64,000 bases of DNA from Flavobacterium sp. DG2-3 (GCF_030730925.1 NZ_JAVAMB010000001.1:682001-746000); one strand, 5' to 3'; shown: positions 35,802-44,598, counted from the stretch's first letter. The notes: generated from the sequence alone by a model not told the origin. Made by a program: numbers and translations.

Positions 35802-36659
35802 ATGAGAACCTACTTTGTTGCCATCTTACTGATGGTGTCTCCTTTCTTGATGCACAGTCAAGACATCGTTAAACTAAAGCAGATTAACATTGTAAAAACA
35901 AATTACCAAAATTCTAAAGATGGTGAAATTGTTAATAAAACAATGGTTTTTAAAGATGGTAAAGTCCAAACAATAACGACTTCAGACGTTGTACAGCATT
36001 TCTACTACAACAAAAACGGGCTGCTAGACATGACCGTAAAGGATAAAGTTGGAAGTGACTGGAAAGAAGTAATCAACTATACTTACAATCCTGATAACAA
36101 TATTACCAAATTTGTAAAAAAATATCAGGAAGGTCCAAATTATATTACCAAAACAGTTTCGTTTGTATATGAAGGTGCAAGGGTAAAAGTAACTACAAAA
36201 AAGAGTACTAATCATCAGAATCTAGTAGACGATATCGAATATCTTGTTGAAAACGGAATTATTGTAAGACGTACTTCACGTGATAGAAACAAAGCCATTA
36301 TTGGAAAACTAGAATATGTATATGTTAACGATAATGTGTCGAGACATAAAGGTTTGGTTGGAGATAAAATCTCTAAAACATATACTTATGATGATAAAAA
36401 ATCGGTTGATCAATTAATCGTTCAGAACCTTTTTGGTGATAACTACAAAGTAATCGTGCCTATGATTTCTTATCACGAAGAGGAATTTGAGTTTGAATCT
36501 ATTTCTTATAATAACGAAATGAATTTCAGTCCATCATCAACAGCATTGGTTGCGGTGAGCAGAAAGTATAAATACAACAAACTAAATTATCCAATTTCTT
36601 GTTCTCAAATAGAAGAAAATGGAATTGTAAAAACGGAAAAAACGTTTATTTACGAATAA
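35802..36659 (+). CDS. Secreted hypothetical protein with YD-like strands
   Basis: 285 residues from the ATG at 35802, with signal peptide MRTYFVAILLMVSPFLMHSQ. The mature region is built of short beta-strand units of the form tyr-x-tyr-x-asn/asp (FYYNKNGLLD, YTYNPDNNI, FVYEGARVKV, YVYVNDNV, YTYDDKKSV), similar to YD or toxin-repeat-like modules but too short and degenerate to be an Rhs protein. Stands alone with its own leader before hflX. Function unknown. Confidence 0.7.
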   Translation: MRTYFVAILLMVSPFLMHSQDIVKLKQINIVKTNYQNSKDGEIVNKTMVFKDGKVQTITTSDVVQHFYYNKNGLLDMTVKDKVGSDWKEVINYTYNPDNNITKFVKKYQEGPNYITKTVSFVYEGARVKVTTKKSTNHQNLVDDIEYLVENGIIVRRTSRDRNKAIIGKLEYVYVNDNVSRHKGLVGDKISKTYTYDDKKSVDQLIVQNLFGDNYKVIVPMISYHEEEFEFESISYNNEMNFSPSSTALVAVSRKYKYNKLNYPISCSQIEENGIVKTEKTFIYE

Positions 36660-36786
36660 AGGTTTTAAACTTAGACCATTCAATTTAAAAGTGGAGCTTT
36701 GTTGGGTATATCTCAACAGGTTCCATTTTTTTTGCAGTTTATTTTCAATTGAATTTAGATATAAATGCAAAAACAAAATTGTATAA

Positions 36787-36816
36787 TTGATTGTAGCAGA
36801 CAAATGATTAAATTTG
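36787..36816 (+). promoter_or_regulatory. hflX promoter
   Basis: TTG at 36787-36789, 19-base gap, TAAATTTG at 36809-36816: a full match to the Bacteroidota consensus. Expected start near 36821, 12 bases before the ATG. Confidence 0.8.
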
Positions 36817-36832
36817 CAACTTATTCAAGACT

Positions 36833-38062
36833 ATGTTAGAAAAAGAAGTTATAAATTTTGAGAGAACAGTAATCGTTGGTATTGTTACTCAGAATCAAAG
36901 TGAAGAAAAGCTAAATGAATATTTAGACGAATTGGAGTTTCTAACTTTTACCGCTGGCGGTGAAGTTATTAAACGCTTTTCGCAGAAAATGGAACGCCCT
37001 AATCCGAAGACTTTTGTTGGAACGGGGAAAATTGACGAAATCAATCTGTTTGTAGTAGAAAACAAAATATCGACTGTAATTTTTGATGATGAATTAACGC
37101 CATCACAGCAAAAAAACATTTCAAGAATTATTGACTGCAAAATTCTAGATAGAACCAACTTGATTCTGGACATTTTTGCACAAAGAGCCGAAACTTCTTA
37201 TGCAAGAACACAGGTAGAATTGGCACAATGCCAATATTTACTACCAAGGCTTTCTGGTTTATGGACGCACCTTGAGCGTCAAAAAGGGGGTATCGGTATG
37301 CGTGGACCTGGAGAAACAGAGATTGAGACCGATAGACGTATTGTACGTGACAGAATTTCGTTGCTGAAAGATAAAATCAAAATAATTGATAAGCAAATGA
37401 GTATTCAACGAAGCAACCGTGGCGCTATGGTTCGTGTGGCTTTGGTTGGATATACGAATGTTGGAAAATCGACTTTGATGAATGCCATCGGAAAAAGTGA
37501 TGTTTTTGTAGAGAACAAATTGTTTGCAACTTTAGATACAACAGTTCGAAAAGTAGTAATTAAAAATCTTCCTTTTTTGCTTTCAGATACGGTTGGATTT
37601 ATTAGAAAATTGCCGACACAATTGGTTGATTCGTTTAAAAGTACATTAGATGAGGTTCGCGAAGCAGATTTGCTTTTGCATGTGGTAGATATTTCACATC
37701 CCGATTTTGAAGATCATATTGAGTCAGTAAACAAAACTTTGCAGGAAATAAAGAGCAACGATAAACCCACCATTATGGTTTTTAATAAAATCGATGCTTA
37801 TAAATATCTTACCATTGATGAAGATGATTTAATTACAGAAAGAACCAGAAAACATTGGTCGCTTGACGAATGGAAACAAACTTGGATGAGTAATGTTGGA
37901 GAAGATAATGCATTGTTTATTTCGGCTAGAAACAAAGAAAATTTTGAAGAGTTTAGAGAAGTAGTTTATGAAGCGGTTCGCCAGATTCATATAACACGTT
38001 TTCCTTACAATAAATTTTTGTATCCAGATTATAAGGATGCTGTGGAAAAGGAAGAAGAATAA
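36833..38062 (+). CDS. hflX: GTPase HflX
   Basis: 409-residue ribosome-splitting GTPase that rescues stalled 70S ribosomes. An N-terminal glycine-rich domain (RPNPKTFVGTGKIDEI) and a central helical coil (LSGLWTHLERQKGGIGMRGPGETEIETDRR) lead into the G domain at about residue 200: G1 GYTNVGKST, G3 DTVGFIRKLP, G4 NKID. Length is normal. Alone, with its own promoter and strong terminator region. Confidence 0.96.
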   Translation: MLEKEVINFERTVIVGIVTQNQSEEKLNEYLDELEFLTFTAGGEVIKRFSQKMERPNPKTFVGTGKIDEINLFVVENKISTVIFDDELTPSQQKNISRIIDCKILDRTNLILDIFAQRAETSYARTQVELAQCQYLLPRLSGLWTHLERQKGGIGMRGPGETEIETDRRIVRDRISLLKDKIKIIDKQMSIQRSNRGAMVRVALVGYTNVGKSTLMNAIGKSDVFVENKLFATLDTTVRKVVIKNLPFLLSDTVGFIRKLPTQLVDSFKSTLDEVREADLLLHVVDISHPDFEDHIESVNKTLQEIKSNDKPTIMVFNKIDAYKYLTIDEDDLITERTRKHWSLDEWKQTWMSNVGEDNALFISARNKENFEEFREVVYEAVRQIHITRFPYNKFLYPDYKDAVEKEEE

Positions 38063-38142
38063 GATTTTAGATCAAATTTCCAAATTAGAAAATTCCAAAT
38101 TCCAATTTTACATATTGTGAATTTATGTAATTATAATTAATT

Positions 38143-38228
38143 GCCTCTAGATTTATCTGGAGGTTTTTAGTTAAATAGGAAAAGGCTTTAGCCAAACTAC
38201 TGAAGTTTGGGCTAAAGCCTTTTATTTT
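38143..38228 (+). terminator. Double hairpin terminator after hflX
   Basis: A small hairpin with CCTC..GAGG arms and GTTTTT tail (38143-38168), then a larger one (38180-38223): AAAAGGCTTTAGCC pairs with GGCTAAAGCCTTTT with one bulged base, tailed by TATTTTTA. Between convergent hflX and the DUF3078 gene. A decayed copy of the CGCAAAGCTTTG repeat family follows to 38330. Confidence 0.8.
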
Positions 38229-38342
38229 TATTGTTTCTTCCAAAGATAAATCTAGATAAAGCTTTGTGAACTTTGCATTTTTAAGCTAGCCTTTATAAAA
38301 AACTTTGCGCCCTTTGCGTTAAAATTTTTTAGTTTTTTTAAA

Positions 38343-39275
38343 TTAAAATCCGAAATTAATTCCTAAACCAAATACTTCTCTGGTTTGGAAACCTTGAAAG
38401 GCATTGTCGTCATAAATGGCTTGAAACGATAAATTTGCCGATAGAAATTTATTTACTTTCATGACAATATTTAGAGAGTAGTCGATGTCGACATTTTGAG
38501 GATCTTCAAGATAGTTTGAATAAAGGTTTAGTGTATTTTCTGCAGTAACGTTGGTCATAATGGCAAGTTTGTAATATACAGAAGCATAGAAACCTAGTTC
38601 ATAACGCATGCTTTTATTGGCATCTACGCCAAAATAGTCACCATCTACATAATCAATTCCAGAGGTGTAAGCATTATCTACAAAAGTGAATTTTGAGGTT
38701 AACGGAGCAAAGTTGAGTTTTAAATTGTCATCTTTCGTCCAATAAATACCGGGACCTGTGGTTAGGTAACCTGGCGACATGAATTTGGTGTTTTCGGTTC
38801 TAATTTCCTTACCATTTTCATCTTGGCCGTAAATATAACCAGTTGTAAATTGGGTTCTGAAATTTAGGAAATAAGAATAGTACCATTCTCCAAAAGCTCT
38901 TTTCCCAACTATAGAATTGAATTCGAGTCTGTCATCTGTCTTCTTTTCAAAATCAGCATTTTTGGTTTGCAGTAAACCGTAAGAGGCTAAAAGTTTGTTG
39001 TCCCAAGTGATGTCATCTTTTTTGTAATTGAAATCGTAATTGATTCCCAATGTTCCAGAAAAGCTGTCTTCACCTCCAGCAATCCAGTTATTAAAGCTGG
39101 ACTGGTTTAATAAAAGCGAGACAATTCCTTTTGTTTTCCAGCCTTCTCCTTCTATAGTATCGTTAATTTTTTTTACTGCTTTTTCAGTGTTTTTAATTAA
39201 CTCTTTTTCTGAATTTTGGGCTTGTACAAATGTGAAGTTTACTAAAATGAAAAGTAATAAAGTTAGCTTTCTCAT
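38343..39275 (-). CDS. DUF3078 outer-membrane-like protein
   Basis: 310 residues from the ATG at 39275 (MRKLTLLLF); the extra in-frame start at 39302 is less likely. Signal peptide ends near TFVQAQ (about residue 20). The family hallmark WKTKGIVSLLLNQSSFNNWIAGGEDSFSGTLGINYDFNYKKDDITWDN is present. The rest is beta-barrel-like with an aromatic last strand ending GLGINFGF. Function unresolved; in flavobacteria it commonly trails the suf genes and DUF2480, as here. Confidence 0.9.
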   Translation of the reverse strand: MRKLTLLLFILVNFTFVQAQNSEKELIKNTEKAVKKINDTIEGEGWKTKGIVSLLLNQSSFNNWIAGGEDSFSGTLGINYDFNYKKDDITWDNKLLASYGLLQTKNADFEKKTDDRLEFNSIVGKRAFGEWYYSYFLNFRTQFTTGYIYGQDENGKEIRTENTKFMSPGYLTTGPGIYWTKDDNLKLNFAPLTSKFTFVDNAYTSGIDYVDGDYFGVDANKSMRYELGFYASVYYKLAIMTNVTAENTLNLYSNYLEDPQNVDIDYSLNIVMKVNKFLSANLSFQAIYDDNAFQGFQTREVFGLGINFGF

Positions 39276-39352
39276 GGTTTTTAGTTTAGAGTGTATAACC
39301 AAATATACTAAAAACCAATGGAAAGTTAAGGAATACGATGAGTTATTGCAGG

Positions 39353-39862
39353 TTATTTCTTAGATTCTTTATACAAAGGCACGGCAGAACAGGCTTCGCC
39401 GTACATAATACTTCTAGCAAAAGGCTGCAAATAGGTTGTAGCTAAAATATAGGCTCTCATAGGAACTGGTTTTCTAGAACAGCCTTTCACAATAACAGGT
39501 TTGCTTTGGTAAACAGAATAATCGATTTTGCTTAAGATTTCTTCGTAAAGGCTTGAGTCAAGATCTTCAATACTTCCGTTTACTACTTTTTTAGCAAATG
39601 GCGCTAAATGAACACTTACTAAGATTAAAGCCCAAGCCGGAATTATAGCATCTGTACTGCAATATACGGCCACATATTGATCCTGATATTGAGACCAATC
39701 ATGATTTTTAAGATGCTCTCTAAAGTCTTTTTCTTTTAATAAAAAACCTTCCAAAAGCCATTGCGAAATGTCAATCTGCACACGAAATCCTTTTGGATAA
39801 TAATCTTCCAAATCGAATACTTCTAATGCGCTGTTGGCAACTTTGTTGATGATTTCTTCCAT
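39353..39862 (-). CDS. DUF2480 family protein
   Basis: 169-residue cytoplasmic protein. Recognisable by GFLLKEKDFREHLKNHDWSQYQDQYVAVYCSTDAIIPAWAL and the C-terminal ILATTYLQPFARSIMYGEACSAVPLYK. A pair of cysteines (in VKGCSR and EACSAV) and a family placement next to suf genes suggest a link to Fe-S assembly or metal handling, but no function is established that I know. Confidence 0.88.
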   Translation of the reverse strand: MEEIINKVANSALEVFDLEDYYPKGFRVQIDISQWLLEGFLLKEKDFREHLKNHDWSQYQDQYVAVYCSTDAIIPAWALILVSVHLAPFAKKVVNGSIEDLDSSLYEEILSKIDYSVYQSKPVIVKGCSRKPVPMRAYILATTYLQPFARSIMYGEACSAVPLYKESKK

Positions 39863-39876
39863 GATTTTATAGTAGG

Positions 39877-39931
39877 CAGTGTTCAGTTTTTTAGTAATCA
39901 GTATTTCTGAATACTAAAAAACTGAACACTG
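39877..39931. repeat. 20-bp perfect inverted repeat between DUF59 and DUF2480 genes
   Basis: CAGTGTTCAGTTTTTTAGTA is followed after 15 bases by its exact complement. It could be a terminator with a strong stem or a dispersed palindrome; it lies inside the minus-strand suf-associated gene run. Confidence 0.7.
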
Positions 39932-39942
39932 AACACTTTTTA

Positions 39943-40266
39943 TTAAAGCATTCCTAATTCTAATTTTGCTTCTTCGCTCATTAAATCTTTGCTCCAAGGC
40001 GGATCAAAAGTAATTTCAACATCTACATCTTTGATGTTTTCGATTGTTTTTACCTTTTCTTCAACTTCTCTTGGAAGACTTTCTGCAACTGGGCAGTTTG
40101 GTGAAGTTAATGTCATTAAGATTTTTACTTCGTAATCGGTGTTTACCATTACATCGTAAATTAATCCTAATTCGTAAATATCTACAGGAATCTCAGGATC
40201 GTAAATACCTTTTAAAACTCTTACGATTGATTCTCCTAATTCGTTTGTGTCTATTTCTTGTTCCAT
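39943..40266 (-). CDS. SUF system assembly protein, DUF59 (MIP18-like)
   Basis: 107 residues from ATG at 40266 (MEQEIDTNELGES); the in-frame start at 40308 lies within the repeat and would add poly-Lys sequence. DUF59 hallmarks: LKGIYDPEIPVDIYELGLIYDV and LTSPNCPVAESLP with the conserved cysteine (C65), then EITFDPPWSKDLMSEEAK. Helps mature Fe-S proteins as part of the suf system (family knowledge). Separated from sufE only by the GxxExxY insertion. Confidence 0.93.
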   Translation of the reverse strand: MEQEIDTNELGESIVRVLKGIYDPEIPVDIYELGLIYDVMVNTDYEVKILMTLTSPNCPVAESLPREVEEKVKTIENIKDVDVEITFDPPWSKDLMSEEAKLELGML

Positions 40267-40284
40267 TTTATTTTTTGTTTTTTT

Positions 40285-40379
40285 ACCATATAAGTTATAT
40301 AAGTTCATTTAAATTACTTTGTGTTTTCCAAAGATCATTTAAGGATAATCTTAAATTTTCTTATATGCACTTATATGGT
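40285..40379. repeat. Palindromic element with ACCATATAAGT termini (copy B)
   Basis: Left end ACCATATAAGTTATATAAGT at 40285; right end ACTTATATGGT at 40369-40379. 95 bp, sited between the DUF59 gene and the GxxExxY gene. Same left terminus as at 1066, 1183. Confidence 0.75.
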
Positions 40380-40394
40380 TAAATTTTTATTTTT

Positions 40395-40805
40395 TTAATC
40401 TTCGAGTAAGCGATATCGTCCGTTTACATATGTTTTTTGACCTTCATGATAAATATTTGTAATATTGAAATTTATCATTAATCCTATTGGAGACTCTAAA
40501 AGTTTCATATAAGACATTAATTTTGCAATATGTATTGGAATAATTTGGTCCACCGCTTTCAATTCTACAACCAAACAGTTTTCTATAAACAAATCACTTC
40601 TTAAATCTGATTCTAGTTCCAAACCTTTATATTCAACAGGAATCTTCAGTTCGGATTGAAATTTAATTCCTCTTAAAGTTAATTCTTTTATCATGCACTG
40701 ATGATAAATACTTTCTAAAAGTCCTGCGCCAATTCTTTTATGAACTTCAATTGCTGCTCCATTAACTTGATAAATTAAATCAGTCAAATATTTCTTTGTA
40801 ATCAT
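40395..40805 (-). CDS. GxxExxY family protein
   Basis: 136 residues from ATG at 40805 (MITKKYLTDLIYQ). Family signature: GAAIEVHKRIGAGLLESIYHQCM (GAGLLESIY being the GxxExxY motif), then RSDLFIENCLVVELKAVDQI, the acidic ExK-like core of a restriction-endonuclease-like fold, and KLMSYMKL and GLMINFN later. No function is proven; the fold hints at a nucleic-acid enzyme. It splits sufE from the DUF59 gene and is bracketed by palindromic elements B and C, so it is probably inserted (inference). Confidence 0.9.
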   Translation of the reverse strand: MITKKYLTDLIYQVNGAAIEVHKRIGAGLLESIYHQCMIKELTLRGIKFQSELKIPVEYKGLELESDLRSDLFIENCLVVELKAVDQIIPIHIAKLMSYMKLLESPIGLMINFNITNIYHEGQKTYVNGRYRLLED

Positions 40806-40864
40806 TACTTTTTTTAGCAATATTACAAATAAAAAGAAAGATAAAACTTACTTTTTTGTTGCGG

Positions 40865-40929
40865 ACATATAAGTGATATAAGAAATTTTTAAGTTATGCT
40901 TTTAAATGAACTTATATGGCTTATATGGT
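40865..40929. repeat. Palindromic element with ACATATAAGT/ACTTATATGGT termini (copy C)
   Basis: 65-bp element: ACATATAAGTGATATAAG on the left, TTATATGGCTTATATGGT on the right. Located between the GxxExxY gene and sufE, so copies B and C frame that gene. Confidence 0.65.
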
Positions 40930-40938
40930 TTAATTTTT

Positions 40939-41364
40939 TCAATTTTTGTTTTTTGCATCAAAAGCCAAAGCGTACATTTTGATGTTTTTGATCATCGATA
41001 CCAAGCCGTTTGCTCTTGTTGCCGATAAATGTTCTTTTAAACCGATTTCGTCAATAAAATCTGTGTCGGCTTCTAGAATATCCTTAGCTTTTTGGTTGGA
41101 GAAAGCGCGAATTAAAATCGCAATAATTCCTTTTGTCAAAATCGCATCACTGTCGGCAGTAAAAACTATGTTTCCATCTTTTTCTTCACCTTGCAACCAA
41201 ACTTTAGACTGACAGCCTTTGATTAGATTCTCGTCGGTTTTGTATTCTTCTTTAATTAACGGAAGACTTTTTCCCAGTTCGATGATGTATTCATAACGCT
41301 GCATCCAATCGTCGAACATTGAAAATTCGTCTATTATTTCGTTTTGAATTTCTTTTATCGTCAT
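40939..41364 (-). CDS. sufE: Sulfur acceptor protein SufE
   Basis: 141-residue partner of SufS: takes persulfide sulfur on its cysteine and carries it to SufBCD. The acceptor is C51 in LIKGCQSKVWL, a family signature. Length is normal. Next to a lipoprotein gene and sufS upstream. Downstream order continues to the DUF59, DUF2480 and DUF3078 genes. Confidence 0.96.
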   Translation of the reverse strand: MTIKEIQNEIIDEFSMFDDWMQRYEYIIELGKSLPLIKEEYKTDENLIKGCQSKVWLQGEEKDGNIVFTADSDAILTKGIIAILIRAFSNQKAKDILEADTDFIDEIGLKEHLSATRANGLVSMIKNIKMYALAFDAKNKN

Positions 41365-41366
41365 AA

Positions 41367-41810
41367 TTATTCTTTAGAAAAATCAACTAATAAATTTACT
41401 AGTTTTTCGATTTCTTTTGGAGGGAAACCATTGTCAAAACCTTGAGTTTCATATGTTTTTCCGTCTTTTATTATTTTTAAATTGCCAATTGCGGCACCAT
41501 CATAAGTACGTTTGTCAGTTGGAGCTTTCAAAGAAGAAAGACCTTCTAAATTAACTTTTGAATAAGCAGAAACAATTTCGTTCCATTTTGCGTCATCAAT
41601 ATTGCTTTTTACAGCTTCACCGTTACGCTCTTTTGTAACAGAAACTGTTTTGTTTTCTACGGTTATCACTTTGTAATAACCTCTTGAAAGTGCAGAATAT
41701 TCAATTTGAGTTGATGCCATATCTGCTTTTTTTTGACTGCAGCATCCGCCTGCGATAAAAACAGTTAAAAGTAATAATGATAGTATTCGCATAAGTTTAT
41801 TTTTTAGCAT
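41367..41810 (-). CDS. Lipoprotein between sufS and sufE
   Basis: 147 residues. Lipobox FIAGGC gives acylated C23. No recognised domain; the mature part has beta/alpha character with GAAIGNLKIIKDGKTYETQGFDNGFPP. The start at 41810 overlaps the sufS stop by seven bases and gives a positively charged signal peptide (MLKNKLMR); an internal ATG at 41792 is possible. Its overlap with sufS shows translational coupling, so it belongs to the suf transcript although its role there is unclear. Confidence 0.7.
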   Translation of the reverse strand: MLKNKLMRILSLLLLTVFIAGGCCSQKKADMASTQIEYSALSRGYYKVITVENKTVSVTKERNGEAVKSNIDDAKWNEIVSAYSKVNLEGLSSLKAPTDKRTYDGAAIGNLKIIKDGKTYETQGFDNGFPPKEIEKLVNLLVDFSKE

Positions 41811-43018
41811 AACATGGTTTGTGCTTTTTTCACAGCATCAACCATTAAATCAATTTCTTCTTTGGTATTGTAGAAAGAAAACGAAGCACGAATCGTTCCC
41901 GGAATGCAGAAGAAGTTCATGATTGGCTGAGCGCAATGATGCCCTGTTCTAACAGCAATTCCCAATTTATCTATAATAGAACCAACGTCATAAGGGTGAA
42001 TTCCATCAATATTAAACGAAACTACAGAAGCTTTATTTTTTGTATTTCCGTAAATTCTAATGCCTTCAATTTCGTTAAGACGTTTTGTAGCATGTTCTAA
42101 TAATTCATTTTCGTATTCATGAATTTTATCAAAACCAATTTCGTTCAAATAATCAATTGCCGTTCCTAAAACAATTCCGCCAGCAATATTTGGCGTTCCC
42201 GCTTCAAACTTATGAGGAAGATCTGCATAAGTTGTTTTTTCGAAAGTCACTTCTTTGATCATTTCGCCACCACCCTGATAAGGAGGAAGTTTGTTTAACC
42301 AATCTTCTTTTCCGTATAAAATTCCAGTTCCCGTTGGACCGCACATTTTATGACCCGAAAAAGCATAGAAATCACAATCTAATTCCTGAACGTCTGGTTT
42401 TAAATGCGGAACAGCCTGTGCACCGTCAATTAAAACAGCAGAACCAACAGCGTGCGCTTTATCAATAATATATTTTATTGGATTGATTACACCCAATGCA
42501 TTTGAAATATGATTTACGGTTACGATTTTTGTTTTTTCAGAAAGTAAAGCATCAAATTCTGAAATAATTAATTCTCCGTTTTGATCAATTGGAATTACTC
42601 TTAAAACAGCACCTGTTTTTTCGCATAACATTTGCCAAGGCACAATGTTACTGTGATGTTCTAATGAAGAAACCACCACTTCATCGCCTGGTTTTAAAAT
42701 AGAAGCAAAACCGTTTGCAACTAAGTTAATTCCGTGTGTTGTTCCCGAAGTAAAAAGCACTTCATGAGCATGTTTTGCATTGATATGATCTTTCACTTTT
42801 CCGCGTGAAATCTCATAAGCGTCAGTCGCTAACTGGCTCAAAGTGTGAACGCCACGGTGAATGTTGGCATTGATTTCGTTATAATATTTTACTTCCGCAT
42901 CAATTACAACTTGTGGTTTTTGCGAAGTAGCTCCGTTGTCGAAATATACTAAAGGTTTTCCATTAACTTTTTGAGAAAGAATAGGAAAATCGGCTCTTAT
43001 TTTTTGGATATCTAACAT
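41804..43018 (-). CDS. sufS: Cysteine desulfurase SufS
   Basis: 404-residue PLP enzyme releasing sulfur from cysteine for Fe-S assembly. PLP lysine K224 in SGHKMCGPTG; catalytic C362 in RTGHHCAQP; family sites HHSNIVPWQ and GAQAVPH are present. Group II (SufS-type) by length and by the RTGHHCAQP loop. A minus-strand -7-like box CAAAAGTA lies at 43045-43052, so the sufS half may be separately transcribed from the sufA-D half. Confidence 0.96.
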   Translation of the reverse strand: MLDIQKIRADFPILSQKVNGKPLVYFDNGATSQKPQVVIDAEVKYYNEINANIHRGVHTLSQLATDAYEISRGKVKDHINAKHAHEVLFTSGTTHGINLVANGFASILKPGDEVVVSSLEHHSNIVPWQMLCEKTGAVLRVIPIDQNGELIISEFDALLSEKTKIVTVNHISNALGVINPIKYIIDKAHAVGSAVLIDGAQAVPHLKPDVQELDCDFYAFSGHKMCGPTGTGILYGKEDWLNKLPPYQGGGEMIKEVTFEKTTYADLPHKFEAGTPNIAGGIVLGTAIDYLNEIGFDKIHEYENELLEHATKRLNEIEGIRIYGNTKNKASVVSFNIDGIHPYDVGSIIDKLGIAVRTGHHCAQPIMNFFCIPGTIRASFSFYNTKEEIDLMVDAVKKAQTMLC

Positions 43019-43044
43019 ATTCTTATTTAGAAAAAATCTATTTA

Positions 43045-43052
43045 CAAAAGTA
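43045..43052 (-). promoter_or_regulatory. Candidate -7 element of sufS
   Basis: CAAAAGTA read on the minus strand is TACTTTTG, a match to TAnnTTTG, 27 bases before the sufS start. No clear TTG at the proper distance (CTG is there). Confidence 0.4.
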
Positions 43053-43239
43053 CTAAAACTAAATTTGTTTATACAGGAATTCTATAATTTCCTTTTATGG
43101 TGCCATCGATTGGAGAGCTAAATGTAGATTCCGTAAAAATCAAATCCCTTTTCTGAATTATCTGAAACAGAATTATAATTTGAGTTCTAAAAACGTGAAC
43201 ATAAATTATTTATATTGCATTAAAAATAAACTAATCATC

Positions 43240-44589
43240 ATGAAAAAATTTCTCAAAGTACTTTTGCTTGCAGTAGTTCTTGCATTTTTGTATTTCGGAT
43301 TTACAACTTATCCGAAGCTGGATTTAATTTCTGGTTTCTCGGCCAAAAGTGTTGCTTCTGGCCATTTTATAGATAATCGTCCGTTGGATCTGATTCAGAA
43401 AACAGACAATGATATCGATATGATTGATCTGGCAAAAAACTCAATTGATGATGCAGGGAAATTTGCCATTTCGTCTGTTTATGGATTGAAAGAGCGAAAA
43501 GCAATTTACCGTGAAGGATTAGGAGCGACTTTGATTAATGATAATTTTGATATTTCGAAACCGTATTTACTTCCAAAAAGAACCAAATTAGAAAACAATC
43601 TTCCTTTTCCGTACGGAAATAACGAACCAAAAGATACTGCTTTTTCGAATGTTGATTATTCCAAATTAAAAAAAGCGGTTGATAATGCTTTCGATAAAAC
43701 GGGAGGAAGAATTAAAAGAACGCGTGCCGTTGTAGTTTTATATAAAGACAAACTGATTGCCGAAAAATACGATACTGGATTTAATAAAGACAGTAAAATT
43801 TTAGGTTGGTCTATGACAAAAAGTATCACAAGTTCTGCTTTTGGGGTTTTGGCAAAACAAGGTAAAATTGATATTTATAAACCAGCTCCAGTCGAAGAAT
43901 GGAAAAATGATGAACGTAAAAATATTACGTTGAATGATTTGCTTCACATGAATTCTGGTTTAGAATGGGAAGAAAATTACAGCACAATCTGTGATGCTAC
44001 AAAAATGCTTTTTCAAGCGGAAGATATGGGGAAAGTGCAATTAGAAAAACCGGCACAATTTAAACCCAACACGCATTGGAATTATTCTTCTGGAACTACC
44101 AATTTATTATCGCTGATTTTAAGACAACAATTTAAAACGCAGCAAGAATATCTTGATTTTTGGTACAGCGCCGTAATCGACAAAATCGGAATGAACTCAA
44201 TGATTGTAGAGCAGGATATGTCGGGAACTTTTGTTGGTTCGTCTTACGGATGGGCAACACCGCGTGACTGGTCAAAATTTGGATTATTATATCTTCATAA
44301 AGGAAACTGGAACGGCGAACAAATCTTAGACGAAAGTTGGGTAAAATACACTGCAACTCCAACCAATACTTCTGAAGGAAAATATGGCGCTCAGTTCTGG
44401 TTAAACGCTGGAGGAAAATTTCCAGATGTTCCTCGTGACATGTTTTATTGCAGTGGTTATCAAGGACAAATGGTGGCTATTATTCCGTCTCTCGATATGG
44501 TGATTGTGAGAATGGGAGTGAGAGAAGAAGAACCAGGATTTGATTTTAATGGATTTTTGAAGGATGTTATAGATAGTTTGAAGAAATAA
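43240..44589 (+). CDS. Serine hydrolase of the class C beta-lactamase family
   Basis: 449 residues from the ATG at 43240 (MKKFLKVLLL); the earlier in-frame ATG at 43180 is less likely. N-terminal membrane helix at about 5-22 anchors it. The active-site SxxK is SMTK at 191-194 (S191, K194), the tyrosine motif is YSS in HWNYSSGTTN, and a C-terminal GYQGQMVAI takes the place of the KTG box. Likely a periplasmic esterase or peptidase-like enzyme rather than an antibiotic-hydrolysing lactamase. Sits on the opposite strand inside the suf locus, nine bp before the next gene. Confidence 0.88.
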   Translation: MKKFLKVLLLAVVLAFLYFGFTTYPKLDLISGFSAKSVASGHFIDNRPLDLIQKTDNDIDMIDLAKNSIDDAGKFAISSVYGLKERKAIYREGLGATLINDNFDISKPYLLPKRTKLENNLPFPYGNNEPKDTAFSNVDYSKLKKAVDNAFDKTGGRIKRTRAVVVLYKDKLIAEKYDTGFNKDSKILGWSMTKSITSSAFGVLAKQGKIDIYKPAPVEEWKNDERKNITLNDLLHMNSGLEWEENYSTICDATKMLFQAEDMGKVQLEKPAQFKPNTHWNYSSGTTNLLSLILRQQFKTQQEYLDFWYSAVIDKIGMNSMIVEQDMSGTFVGSSYGWATPRDWSKFGLLYLHKGNWNGEQILDESWVKYTATPTNTSEGKYGAQFWLNAGGKFPDVPRDMFYCSGYQGQMVAIIPSLDMVIVRMGVREEEPGFDFNGFLKDVIDSLKK

Positions 44590-44598
44590 ATAAAAGAT

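Noticed and set aside
36024..36659. Rhs/YD-repeat toxin
   Set aside because: The YD-like strands at 35802-36659 are too few and degenerate, with no toxin tip or Rhs core; a small secreted protein fits better.
40044..40382. Plus-strand frame across the DUF59 gene and repeat B
   Set aside because: Leucine-rich shadow frame crossing a real gene and the palindromic element; no start context.
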